Source: JBBRYB01 sp038238115
GTDB lineage: Bacteria; Actinomycetota; Actinomycetes; Propionibacteriales; Nocardioidaceae
Direction of reading: 5' to 3'
NCBI GenBank assembly: GCA_038238115.1
Contig: JBBRYB010000015.1
Location: forward strand, 25,632 to 89,631
Length of the DNA stretch: 64,000 nucleotides
The notes below the pieces were generated by a model. The model was given only the letters and a program-made list of their open reading frames with translations, was not told the origin of the DNA and searched no databases. How positions within the stretch are numbered: the stretch's first letter is position 1; each line of letters starts with the position of its first letter. Below are positions 27,901 to 35,143 of the stretch, one piece after another. Position numbers and translations under genes: made by a program.

Positions 27901-28097
27901 TGGCGAGCAAGATCAGGAACGCGACCATGCTGGTGCGCGGCCGGCCGTCGAACTCGCTACCGAGCCGCGCTCGTGACCGCGTCGGTGTCGCATTCATGTG
28001 CGGCTACCACCGCGACGAGTCAAGCCGCCTCGGCGACGACTACCGGCGGGTGGCGAGGCGGGCCAGCATGGCCGTCGACGAGGTTTTCTGGGAATGA
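24990..28097 (+). CDS. glnE: Glutamine synthetase adenylyltransferase/deadenylase
   Basis: GlnE adjusts glutamine synthetase activity by adding and removing AMP on a Tyr. The product has 1035 residues with the duplicated nucleotidyltransferase plan: the first domain with YVSDVDVIFV near residue 265 and the second with YASDADVLFVHEP near 770, each followed by DAGLRPEG/DAALRPEGRQGPLVRT and a helical lobe (LKLGSGGLRDIEFAVQLLQL and LKLGRGGLADVEWTVQLLQM). The N terminus has four copies of a 7-residue repeat (RGIDPPD/RGIEPPG) not expected in the family. The GTG overlaps the previous stop codon. The target Tyr in GlnA1 is present at DLYELPPDE. Confidence 0.96.
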   Translation: MTADHEPGDDVDPICNRGIDPPDRGIDPPDRGIEPPGRGIEPPGRGAAPAGREGTAVGGLARLGFEDAASAARDWDRIGVPDPRLLRLISAAADPDLAIRSLARLVTARNPSVRSPDGGDADAAELRAALRDDTGLARRLTLVLGASEALADHLIRHRDDWHDLADPTLGAVRPTAAGVTATLATAPDADGLRRIYRRLLLRLAARDLSLEVGVGDIAAELADLASGAVDSALALARQEVGPSAELCRLSVIGMGKCGGHELNYVSDVDVIFVAEAAPGADDVPALQAATAVAAAAMRICSDHTAEGTLWPVDAGLRPEGSSGPLVRTVSSHASYYERWAKTWEFQALLKARPIAGDAALGQRYVDTVAPLVWAAAGRPDFVADVQAMRRRVVDHIPAREAGRQLKLGSGGLRDIEFAVQLLQLVHGRSDPELRSANTLQALAALTEGGYVGRQDGAALADAYRFLRTLEHRLQLRQLRRTHVMPADSDALRHLGRSIGLMSDPVSSLTDEWRRHAREVRRLHEKLFYRPLLGAVAALPSSEARLTTDAARQRLEALGYADPDAALRHLEALSTGVSRRAAIQRTLLPAMLGWFAEAGDPDTGLLGFRQLSDTLGSSHWYLRMLRDEGVVAERLARLLASSRYATDLLMRAPEATALLAHDDDLAPRQADALAREMTTVATRYDDAVEAIGAVRAVRRRELFRVAAADIFGLIEVDTVGQALTDIAAATLEGGLVAAVSAVESQRGARLSTNLAVIAMGRLGGAELSYASDADVLFVHEPNPGADEQDASEAAFGVANELARLLALPGPDPALVVDAALRPEGRQGPLVRTLASYASYYQRWSRVWEAQALLRACPVAGDSELGEAFVRVIDPLRYPADGLDPADISEIRRIKARVDAERLPRGADPATHLKLGRGGLADVEWTVQLLQMRFGAMHQRLRTTRTLAALDAAVSTGLVSPSAASRLSQSWRLASKIRNATMLVRGRPSNSLPSRARDRVGVAFMCGYHRDESSRLGDDYRRVARRASMAVDEVFWE
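25038..25121 (+). repeat. Four 21-bp tandem repeats at the glnE 5' end
   Basis: Units at 25038-25058, 25059-25079, 25080-25100 and 25101-25121 encode RGIDPPD twice and RGIEPPG twice. Units 1 and 2 are identical and units 3 and 4 are identical, so the array grew by two duplication events. Confidence 0.9.
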
Positions 28098-28134
28098 TCG
28101 GGCCGACCCCGTCCACGCCGCGACGCCGAACGCG

Positions 28135-28452
28135 TCAGCGAGCTGCTGGAGCGGCGGACAGGATTGCGGGTGCCACAGACGGCTCGTGGAGGATCCGGTC
28201 GCGCTCTCGCGGAGTCAGTCCGCCCCAGACGCCGTACGGCTCTTGCACCACCAGCGCATGCTCGCGGCACCGCGCCAGGACCGGGCAGTGTTGGCAGTAC
28301 TGCTTGGCCTGGCTCTCACGGCGCTGCCTCACCGGACCTCGCTCGGAGTCCGGCGGGAAGAAGACCTCAGGATCGACGCTGCGGCAAACGCCGTCGTACT
28401 GCCAGTCCCACTCTTCGATGATCGGGGTAGGCAAGCGGCTCAGGTTCGCCAT
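28135..28452 (-). CDS. WhiB-family iron-sulfur regulator (WhiB3/WhiD-like)
   Basis: The product has 105 residues. The four Fe-S ligands are Cys23, Cys53, Cys56 and Cys62 (GVCRSVD, YCQHCPVLARC). The region ERGPVRQRR and the turn EPYGVWGGLTPRERD are typical of the WhiD/WhiB3 subgroup. WhiB proteins bind a 4Fe-4S cluster and act with the principal sigma factor on promoters for redox response and development. The ATG at 28452 has a strong GGAGGGGAG site in front, and upstream codons are not conserved. It ends near the glnE 3' end (convergent) and has an 880-bp region upstream, common for autoregulated whiB genes. Confidence 0.92.
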   Translation of the reverse strand: MANLSRLPTPIIEEWDWQYDGVCRSVDPEVFFPPDSERGPVRQRRESQAKQYCQHCPVLARCREHALVVQEPYGVWGGLTPRERDRILHEPSVAPAILSAAPAAR

Positions 28453-29332
28453 GGACACTCCCCTCCGCGGTGATGGTCGCTCGATGGTCCGAGGCGGCAA
28501 CTCTTCAGTTGTTGTGACTGTGTGCCGACGCCGCAATATGCATTGCCGGCAGGCACTTTACGAGCACATCGGTGGCGTGTCGAGAGCAGCCCTCCGTGTG
28601 GTGGCGATGGCGAAGCAGCCACGGTGAGCCCTCATCTCGACCCCGTTGCGATGTATCCGAGCGGGTCGTACCCAACAAAGTGTCTGGACAAACGAAATCA
28701 GCCCGAATTCGCCGGTAGGCGTCATTCGGACCGACCTCGGGGTCCACGTCATCGTGGGTTCGGCCCGCCACTACCGAGAGGTAGCGGGATCACCCACCGA
28801 CGACGCCGGCGTGAGGCGAAACATGCGGCCCACGGCGTTGCCTTCACCGTAGGCGGCTGACGGCTGGGCCGGAATCGGACGATCACACCGACCCTGGCCA
28901 CCGATCGGTCACCGGCTGTCACTCGTTCGGTGGGAGGGCAGGGGCCGTTCGGTCAACGGTCACCCGTTGTGGCGGAGTTATGACCACCGACACCTGACGC
29001 GGGCTGCCGTTCTGGGTGTCAGGTGAGAAGAACACTGACGGCCCACTGTCGACAGCGTCGGTAACCAGGCATCAGGTTAGCAGTGGAGGACCACTCAGGC
29101 TACGCAGCGTTACCAAGGAAGTCATCGCAGTCACCACGGCCGGCCCGTCTCCGGCCGGCATCTACCCATGAGGCAGTCGCGCCGGTGGGAGCGTGACGAG
29201 GGCCAGCTTGCGCCCCGACGGAAGGGACGGCCGACGCTGGAAGATGTTCTCTGCAGCCACTGCCGCGAGACAGCATCTGCAGGTCGGCCTCCATTGTTTG
29301 ACGATCTGAAGCGGGTTGCTCCACGTGCGGGA
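28453..29332. other. 880-bp gene-free region upstream of whiB
   Basis: No frame on either strand has protein-like content. The region must contain the whiB promoter and the end of glnA1 transcription. An inverted repeat CACCTGAC (28991-28998) with GTCAGGTG (29018-29025) encloses a 19-base loop. A GC-rich hairpin around GGCCGG...CCGGCC lies near 29140-29160. A small RNA or long leader is possible but not proved. Confidence 0.5.
28991..29025. repeat. Inverted repeat in the whiB-glnA1 gap
   Basis: Eight-bp perfect arms, CACCTGAC and GTCAGGTG, are separated by 19 bases. It may be a hairpin in an RNA or a split operator. No T-tract follows. Confidence 0.45.
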
Positions 29333-30757
29333 TCAGATGTCGTAGTAGAGCTCGAATTCGTGGGGGTGAGGACGGAGCGCGACGGGCAGGACCTCGTAGG
29401 TCCGCTTGTACTCGATCCAGGTGTCGATCAGGTCAGGAGTAAAGACGCCACCCTCGAGGAGGAACTCGTGGTCGGCCTCCAGCGCGTCGAGCACCTCGGT
29501 CAGGGTCGCCGGGACGGTGGCGACGTCCTCGTGCTCGTCCGGAGGCAGCTCGTAGAGATCCTTGTCGATCGGCGTCGGCGGCTCGATCTTGTTGCGGATG
29601 CCGTCCAGACCTGCCAGGAGCATCGCCGAGAACGCGAGGTAGGGGTTGGCTGACGGGTCGGGGCAGCGGAACTCGATCCGCTTCGCCTTCGGGTTGGCGC
29701 CCGTGATCGGGATGCGGATGCAGGCCGAGCGGTTGCGCTGGCTGTAGACGAGGTTGACCGGTGCCTCGAAGCCTGGCACCAAGCGGTGGTAGGAGTTCAC
29801 TGTCGGGTTCGTGAAGGCCAACAGCGACGGAGCATGGCTGAGCAGCCCGCCGATGTACCACCGCGCGGTGTCGGACAGGCCGGCATATCCGGACTCGTCG
29901 TAGAACAACGGCGCGCCGTCGGCCCAGACCGACTGGTGGCAGTGCATGCCGGATCCGTTGTCACCGAAGATCGGCTTGGGCATGAAGGTCGCCGTCTTGC
30001 CGTTTCGCCACGCGACGTTCTTGATGATGTACTTGAACTTCATCACGTTGTCGGCACTCTTGAGGAGCTCGTCGAAGCGGAAGTTGATCTCTGCCTGGCC
30101 CGCCGTGCCGACCTCGTGGTGCTGGCGCTCGACGAGCACACCGGAGAACTCCAGCTCCTTGGACATCTCGGCCCGAAGGTCGGCGAAATGGTCGACCGGC
30201 GCGACCGGGAAGTAGCCCCCCTTGTACTTGACCTTGTAACCCCGGTTGCCGCCCTCCTCCTCGCGGCCCGTGTTCCAGGCGCCGGCGACGGAGTCGATCG
30301 AGTAGAAGCCGGTGTTCTGCTTCGTCTCGAAGCGCACGTCGTCGAAGACGTAGAACTCCGCCTCAGGGGCGAAGTACGCCGTGTCGCCCACCCCCGTGCT
30401 CTTCAGATAGGCCTCCGCTTTGCGGGCGATGTTGCGCGGGTCGCGGCTGTAGGCCTCACCGGTCAGCGGATCGTGGATGAAGAAGTTGACCACGAGGGTC
30501 TTGTCGGTGCGAAACGTGTCGAGGTACGCCGTGGTGACGTCCGGGAGGAGGGACATGTCCGACTCGTGGATCGCCTGGAAGCCACGGATCGACGAGCCGT
30601 CGAATTGCAGGCCGTCGTCGAAGACGTCCGGCCCGAACGACGACACGGGCACCGTGAAGTGCTGCATGACACCAGGCAGGTCGCAGAAGCGGACATCGAC
30701 GAACTCGACGCCCTCATCCTCGATGTATCTCAACAACTCGTCGCGGTCGGCGAACAT
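29333..30757 (-). CDS. glnA1: Glutamine synthetase type I
   Basis: This is the main ammonia-assimilating enzyme, with 474 residues. It has the expected LQFDGSSIRGF, APEAEFYVFDDV (metal Glu), HHEVGTAGQAEINFRFDELL, GSGMHCHQSVWADG, the RIPITGANPKAKRIEFRCPD active-site stretch and NPYLAFSAMLLAG. The adenylylation Tyr is present in DKDLYELPPDE, so GlnE can control it. The ATG at 30757 has AAGGAGG in front. It stands in the same order as in mycobacteria (RDD, glnA1, glnE, glnA2), although whiB and a long gap separate it from glnE here. Confidence 0.97.
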   Translation of the reverse strand: MFADRDELLRYIEDEGVEFVDVRFCDLPGVMQHFTVPVSSFGPDVFDDGLQFDGSSIRGFQAIHESDMSLLPDVTTAYLDTFRTDKTLVVNFFIHDPLTGEAYSRDPRNIARKAEAYLKSTGVGDTAYFAPEAEFYVFDDVRFETKQNTGFYSIDSVAGAWNTGREEEGGNRGYKVKYKGGYFPVAPVDHFADLRAEMSKELEFSGVLVERQHHEVGTAGQAEINFRFDELLKSADNVMKFKYIIKNVAWRNGKTATFMPKPIFGDNGSGMHCHQSVWADGAPLFYDESGYAGLSDTARWYIGGLLSHAPSLLAFTNPTVNSYHRLVPGFEAPVNLVYSQRNRSACIRIPITGANPKAKRIEFRCPDPSANPYLAFSAMLLAGLDGIRNKIEPPTPIDKDLYELPPDEHEDVATVPATLTEVLDALEADHEFLLEGGVFTPDLIDTWIEYKRTYEVLPVALRPHPHEFELYYDI

Positions 30758-30863
30758 CAATCCTCCTTGCGTGCCGGCACGGCCACGGCTGGCCGACCGG
30801 TCAATGGCCACGAGACTAGGAGCCGGCGATTTCCCGACCGTGTCTGCCGTGTTTCACCCGTGT

Positions 30864-30876
30864 TACGTTGCCGTCC
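30864..30876 (+). promoter_or_regulatory. -10 element of a leaderless start (RDD gene)
   Basis: TACGTT at 30864-30869 precedes the GTG at 30877 by seven bases; there is no ribosome binding site. Confidence 0.5.
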
Positions 30877-31299
30877 GTGGGGACATCGACCGACCGGGAC
30901 TATCCAGGCAGCCGCCGCGGTCTGCCCGCATCCGGGTCCGGGGCCGTCGCTGGTTGGGGTCGCCGGCTGCTGGCACTGCTCATCGACTGGGTGCTGTCCA
31001 TGCTGGTTGCCGGCATCTTCGTCGGCCAAGACGTGTGGACCGGCGGCGGCACGGCCCAGTGGGCGCCGCTGACTGTCTTCGGCGCGGAGGCCTGGCTGCT
31101 CACCGCCATCCTCGGCGGCTCGGCCGGCCAGCTGGTCCTGGGAGTGGTGATCCGGCGTACGTCGGGGCTGCCACTCGACCTGCTGCGCGCCCTGGTCCGC
31201 ACCGTGTTGATCTGTCTGGTGATCCCGCCTCTCATCTACAACCGCGACCAGCAGGGGCTGCACGACCTCGCCGTCGGCTCGATCGCCGTACGCCGCTGA
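30877..31299 (+). CDS. RDD family membrane protein
   Basis: The product has 140 residues with three predicted membrane helices: around residues 26-48 (LLALLIDWVLSMLVAGIFV), 65-90 and 105-125. The RDD-type Arg/Asp signature is in GRRLLALLIDW and the C-terminal LVLGVVIRRTSG...LHDLAVGSIAV. It corresponds to Rv2219A in the mycobacterial backbone. The function of RDD proteins is mostly unknown; some act in cation transport. The GTG at 30877 is chosen over a TTG at 30868 because of the promoter spacing. The same frame continues for 47 codons after the TGA stop (see the next entry). Confidence 0.9.
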   Translation: MGTSTDRDYPGSRRGLPASGSGAVAGWGRRLLALLIDWVLSMLVAGIFVGQDVWTGGGTAQWAPLTVFGAEAWLLTAILGGSAGQLVLGVVIRRTSGLPLDLLRALVRTVLICLVIPPLIYNRDQQGLHDLAVGSIAVRR

Positions 31300-31443
31300 G
31301 TCACCGTCGGGGCGGTTCGGGCGCGCAAGGGCGACCGCCACTGCGGCGGGGAGTTCTGGCTGGAGTGGCAGTCGGGCTCGCCGCACGGCCTGGAGCTCGA
31401 CACTGCGCGCTATGTCGACGAGCTGCGGCTGGCCATCGGCTGA
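31300..31443 (+). pseudogene. Coding-like extension behind the RDD stop codon
   Basis: In frame with the RDD gene and directly after its TGA, 47 codons read with protein-like composition (RKGDRHCGGEFWLEWQSG, then SPHGLELDTARYVDELRLAIG) to a TGA at 31441-31443. There is no ATG/GTG/TTG start and no ribosome binding site inside. It may be the end of a lost gene, or a product of stop-codon readthrough. The relation to any known family is not recognised. Confidence 0.4.
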
Positions 31444-31467
31444 CTGCCTCGATCGGCTGACCGCCTG

Positions 31468-32220
31468 TCAGCGAAGGCGGGACTGGCGCTGCCAGACGCG
31501 CGTCCACAGCCGTTGAGGCACCAGGCGGGCCAGTTTCATGCTCGCGGCCATCCGCAGTGGGAACACGATCTCCGGCCGGGTCGACTCCAGACCGTCAGCG
31601 ATCGCACGGGCAGCGGCGTCGACCTCGATGATGAACGGCATCGGGAACGTGTTGACCTTTGTCATCTCGGTGCGGACAAAGCCGGGGGACACCCACTGCA
31701 CGGTAATACCAGCCGGCGCCAGGTCCGCGCGCAGGCTCTCCGCGAGGTTGAGCAGCGCCGCCTTGGTCGCGCCGTAGGCCTCGCTGCCGGGAATGCCGCG
31801 ATATCCGGCAACCGAGGCGACGATGACGATCGTGCCCGCTCGGCGCTCCAGCATCCGGGGCAGCACTGCAGACAGACCGGAGCTCGTGCCCAGCAGATTG
31901 ACCTCGACCTGTCGGCGGAAGGCGGCCGCGTCCCACGCCTGCACGTCGGTCTGACCCCACGCGCCGGCGTTGAAGACGACCATGTCGATCTCGCCGAGCG
32001 CGCCGCGCACGGCCTGCCCTGCGGCCAGCACGGCTTCGTGCTCGGTGACGTCGAGGGGCACGACCGTCATCCGCCCCTGACTGACTTCGTCCAGGCGGTC
32101 CTTGCGCCGCGCCGATATCGCGACCGACGCGCCGCGGTCGGCGAGCTCGGTGGCGAGTGCCGCCCCGATGCCGCTCGATGCTCCGGTGACCCAGATCCGG
32201 CGACCGTCGAGGCTGGTCAT
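31468..32220 (-). CDS. Short-chain dehydrogenase/reductase
   Basis: This is a classical SDR of 250 residues. The NAD(P) motif VTGASSGIGAAL, the NAG sequence in VVFNAGAWG, the catalytic Ser in IVIVASVAGYRG and the YGATKAALL active-site Tyr/Lys are all present. A basic C terminus with MAASMKLARLVPQRLWTRVWQR suggests a membrane-touching tail. The ATG overlaps the DUF1365 stop codon, so the pair is translationally coupled. It is the last gene of the FAD oxidoreductase - DUF1365 - SDR operon, whose proteobacterial counterparts include cyclopropane synthases and respond to singlet oxygen. Fatty-acyl or keto-lipid reduction is the best guess. Confidence 0.9.
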   Translation of the reverse strand: MTSLDGRRIWVTGASSGIGAALATELADRGASVAISARRKDRLDEVSQGRMTVVPLDVTEHEAVLAAGQAVRGALGEIDMVVFNAGAWGQTDVQAWDAAAFRRQVEVNLLGTSSGLSAVLPRMLERRAGTIVIVASVAGYRGIPGSEAYGATKAALLNLAESLRADLAPAGITVQWVSPGFVRTEMTKVNTFPMPFIIEVDAAARAIADGLESTRPEIVFPLRMAASMKLARLVPQRLWTRVWQRQSRLR

Positions 32221-33011
32221 CGCGATCCCTGCTGTTCTGAGTGCGATGTACGCCGTACGACGGGAAGCCGCTTGATCCAGAGCCACAGGCCGTGCACGCG
32301 GATAAGCGCTGCCACCCGCTGCGGCATGAGGGGCTGGGTGAGCGCCACCTGGAGGATGCGCCAGGTCGTGATCGGCATCGGCCGGCCCGTGAAGCTGCCG
32401 GTGAAGCTCACCTTGTCGTCTTGCTTCAACGTGACAAACGCCCCGACCGAGTTGTCCTCGAGCACGAACTTGAGGCGGTAGTCACCGAAGACGCCGAAGA
32501 AGGGAGACACGTAGAACTCCTTGTCGGCCGTTCCTGCGCCGTGCTGGTCCACGTCGACCACATAGCCATGGCGCTCGCCATACGTGTTGTGCACCTCGGC
32601 GAGCACGCCCTCGAGCGATCCGTCAGCGGCATAGCACCAGTAGACGGTGAGCGGGTCGAAGACGTAGCCCAGGGTCCGGGCGTTCACCAACATGATGATG
32701 CGGTGCGCGGACCACGACACCCTTTGCGCGGCGAGGAAGTCGCGGACGTTCTGCCCCAGTGGCCGCTCGGGTGAGCCGAGGTGGTCACGAGACTGGAACG
32801 ACACGAGCCCCCGAAGCAGCCGGGGCGCGACATCGGGTTGGTCGACGTCGATGAGCCATTGGTGGGCCCGGTAGTGAAACGAGTGCTTGATGGGATGGAA
32901 CCGGGCGTGGCGAACCTCGCCCTTGACCAGTGCAGGGACGCGATGCCGACTCCGGACCTGGCCGCGTGTGGACGCGGCGGCAGCCGTCAGGGTGCTGTCT
33001 GGCTCGGTCAC
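32217..33011 (-). CDS. DUF1365 family protein
   Basis: The product has 264 residues: a conserved VKGEVRHARFHPIKHSFHYRAHQWLIDVDQ, LGQNVRDFLA, RTLGYVFDPLTVYWCYAADGSLEGVLAEVHNTYGERHGYV, and a Lys/Phe-rich YVSPFFGVFGDYRLKF. These features fit DUF1365, a family found next to FAD oxidoreductases and cyclopropane-fatty-acyl-phospholipid synthases in bacteria. The molecular role is not known. The GTG start lies four bases after the FAD oxidoreductase stop codon; the stop overlaps the SDR start, so the three genes form one operon. Confidence 0.92.
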   Translation of the reverse strand: MTEPDSTLTAAAASTRGQVRSRHRVPALVKGEVRHARFHPIKHSFHYRAHQWLIDVDQPDVAPRLLRGLVSFQSRDHLGSPERPLGQNVRDFLAAQRVSWSAHRIIMLVNARTLGYVFDPLTVYWCYAADGSLEGVLAEVHNTYGERHGYVVDVDQHGAGTADKEFYVSPFFGVFGDYRLKFVLEDNSVGAFVTLKQDDKVSFTGSFTGRPMPITTWRILQVALTQPLMPQRVAALIRVHGLWLWIKRLPVVRRTSHSEQQGSR

Positions 33012-33015
33012 GGCG

Positions 33016-34278
33016 TCACCATGTCACGCCGAAGTGGGCAGCGGCCCCGACGCCGGCCCGGCAGCCGTCCTCGTGGAACCCCCACCCGTGGTATGCACCG
33101 GCATAGGTGGTCCTCGTGGTCGACAGGGTGGGCAGCCGACGCTGGGCGGCCACCGAAGCCGTGCTGAAGATCGGGTGTGTGTAGTCCACCGTGGCCAGCA
33201 CCAGGTCGGGGTCCACCTCGCTTGAGCCGTTGAGCGTTACGACCAGCGGGTAGCGCTCGTTGTGGCCCTGGAGCCGGTTCATCCAGTAGCTGACCTGCAC
33301 CTGGTCCGAGCGCTCGTTGCATGCCGAGAGCCGAAAGTTCCAGCTGGCACGCTCTTCGACGCGTGAGGGCAGGACCGAGAGATCCGTGTGGAGCTGGGTC
33401 GGGTTGGCCGAATATCCGAAGGCTCCGAGCACCTCGAACTCGACGTCGCTGGGATCGCTCAGCAGGTGCAGGGCGTCGTCGGCGTGGGTGGCGACGACGA
33501 CCCGATCGAAGTCGTGCTGTACTCCGGCCGCGTCCGTGACCACCACACCGTCATCCTTGCGTGCGATGGCGGTGACCGGGCTGGCGGCGCGGACGTCAGC
33601 CAGCCGGTCACCAACCTTGTCAACGTAGGTCTTGGAGCCACCTTCGACGACGTACCACTGCGGTGCGTCACCCGGCTCGAGGAAACCGTGGTTGGACAAG
33701 AAGGCGAACAGGTAGGCGGCCGGGTAGCCCATCGCGTCGTGGTTACCGCTTGACCAAACACACGAGACGAGGGGCAGTGCGTAGTGGGCGATGAAGTGCT
33801 CGCGGAAGTGGTGCCGCTGGAGGAAGTCGCCGTACGTCTCGAGCGACGACGGGTCGTGGCGGAGGTGGGAGAGCGCGAGCTTCTGGAAGCGTCGTACGCC
33901 GACGAGCAGTCGCCAGAACGCGGGATCGAGCAGGCGGCGCTTCTGCGCGAAGATCCCTCGAGCGCCGCGACCGCCAACATAGCCGAGACCGCACTCGTCG
34001 CACGAGATCCCCATGCTCATCTCGGTCGGCTTCGTCGCGACACCGAGCTCGGTGAAGAGCCGTCGGAGCAGGGGGTAGGTGCGGTCGTTGAGCACGATGA
34101 ACCCGGAGTCGACCGACGTGTGGTCATCGCCGGTGGGGACCCGGTGCGTGTGTGCATGCCCACCGAGGCGATCCTCGCGCTCGAACAGCGTGACGTGATG
34201 GGTGCGCTGCAGCAGGTAGGCGGCGGTGAGACCCGAGATCCCGGCCCCGACAACTGCCACGCGGGGCTGGGACGTCAT
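33016..34278 (-). CDS. FAD-dependent amine oxidase-like oxidoreductase
   Basis: The product has 420 residues. It starts with the FAD dinucleotide motif VAVVGAGISGLTAAYLL, followed by EREDRLGGHAHTH and SVDSGFIVLNDRTYPLL, the signature of the lipid-cluster flavoproteins distantly related to amine oxidases and phytoene desaturases. A C-terminal GAYHGWGFHEDG supplies the second FAD contact. It heads the FAD - DUF1365 - SDR operon. Homologues with CFA-like methyltransferases take part in fatty-acid modification (cyclopropane, methyl-branched or furan fatty acids), which is the likely role. The ATG follows TAGGCT by seven bases. Confidence 0.92.
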   Translation of the reverse strand: MTSQPRVAVVGAGISGLTAAYLLQRTHHVTLFEREDRLGGHAHTHRVPTGDDHTSVDSGFIVLNDRTYPLLRRLFTELGVATKPTEMSMGISCDECGLGYVGGRGARGIFAQKRRLLDPAFWRLLVGVRRFQKLALSHLRHDPSSLETYGDFLQRHHFREHFIAHYALPLVSCVWSSGNHDAMGYPAAYLFAFLSNHGFLEPGDAPQWYVVEGGSKTYVDKVGDRLADVRAASPVTAIARKDDGVVVTDAAGVQHDFDRVVVATHADDALHLLSDPSDVEFEVLGAFGYSANPTQLHTDLSVLPSRVEERASWNFRLSACNERSDQVQVSYWMNRLQGHNERYPLVVTLNGSSEVDPDLVLATVDYTHPIFSTASVAAQRRLPTLSTTRTTYAGAYHGWGFHEDGCRAGVGAAAHFGVTW

Positions 34279-34291
34279 GCGGGGGAGCCTA
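34279..34291 (-). promoter_or_regulatory. -10 element of a leaderless start (FAD oxidoreductase)
   Basis: On the minus strand TAGGCT (34291-34286) precedes the ATG by seven bases, without a ribosome binding site. Confidence 0.55.
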
Positions 34292-34382
34292 TCCGGGGAT
34301 CGCAGGGGTGGCGGAAGTATCTATCAGGTGATTCGTCGCCAGATCGCGTGCGGATTGGCGGTGCCGTCGGTCGAGCGGGCGA

Positions 34383-35078
34383 TCAGCGCCCTCGCATGGT
34401 CTGGCGGGCCTGTTTCATGCTCGTCGGCACCGGCCCCTTGGGGACCGGGAGCTGGGGCCGCATCGCGTCGAGTGCCTTGAGCCGCTGCAGCACGTCGGTG
34501 ACGTCGGCGGGGGTGATGTTGCGGGGGAGCTTCATGATGCGCTTGGACAGCTTCTTGACGGGTGTGGCGTCACCACCGACCTCGCCGACGACCATGTCGT
34601 AGATGGGTGTCTCGCCCACGACCCGCGCGTGCTTCTTCTTCTCGACTCCCAACAGGTGCCGGACCCGCGCCTCGTTGCCCTCACCGATCAGCACCACGCC
34701 CGGTCGGCCGACCACCCGGTGCACGAGGTCCTGGTTCTTGGTGACCGCGACGGCCGTCTGGACCTGCCAACCTCGGCGCAGCACCCCCAGGGCGGCGGCC
34801 GCGGCGCCAGGACGCCCCTCGACCTGCGCGTAGGCGGTCTTCTCGGCGCGGCGTCCGAACACGACCAGCCAGGCCAGCACGCCGGATGAGATGCCGACAA
34901 CCACGCCGGCGATCGGGTGCACCAACAACCAGAAGATCGCGCCGACGACTACGCCGACGCCTAGTAGCCATGCCAAGCAGACGAGGCCGACGCGCTTGTC
35001 GTGCTCACTGGTGATCCGGTAGGCCTGGATCAGCTTCCTGATCGCGCCCTGTTTCTTGGTGCCGGTGTCCTTCGCCAT
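34383..35078 (-). CDS. DUF4191 membrane protein
   Basis: The product has about 231 residues: a basic N terminus, two membrane helices at roughly residues 32-55 (VCLAWLLGVGVVVGAIFWLL) and 57-75, then a soluble domain with VGRPGVVLIGEG, LLGVEKKKHARVVGETPIYDMVVG and a basic end. It matches Rv2219 in position (behind lipA) and in sequence features. The function is unknown. A TTG codon precedes the ATG at 35078, which is the better start. Confidence 0.9.
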   Translation of the reverse strand: MAKDTGTKKQGAIRKLIQAYRITSEHDKRVGLVCLAWLLGVGVVVGAIFWLLVHPIAGVVVGISSGVLAWLVVFGRRAEKTAYAQVEGRPGAAAAALGVLRRGWQVQTAVAVTKNQDLVHRVVGRPGVVLIGEGNEARVRHLLGVEKKKHARVVGETPIYDMVVGEVGGDATPVKKLSKRIMKLPRNITPADVTDVLQRLKALDAMRPQLPVPKGPVPTSMKQARQTMRGR

Positions 35079-35143
35079 CAATGGCCGCCTTCTTCTTGGC
35101 TCTGCGTCGAGCGGTTGCGTGTGCCGTGCCGCGCGGTCCGGGC

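Noticed and set aside
28522..28860. 112-codon frame in the whiB-glnA1 gap
   Set aside because: Arg/Pro/Gly-rich with no domain, no ribosome binding site and overlapping frames on the other strand of the same quality.
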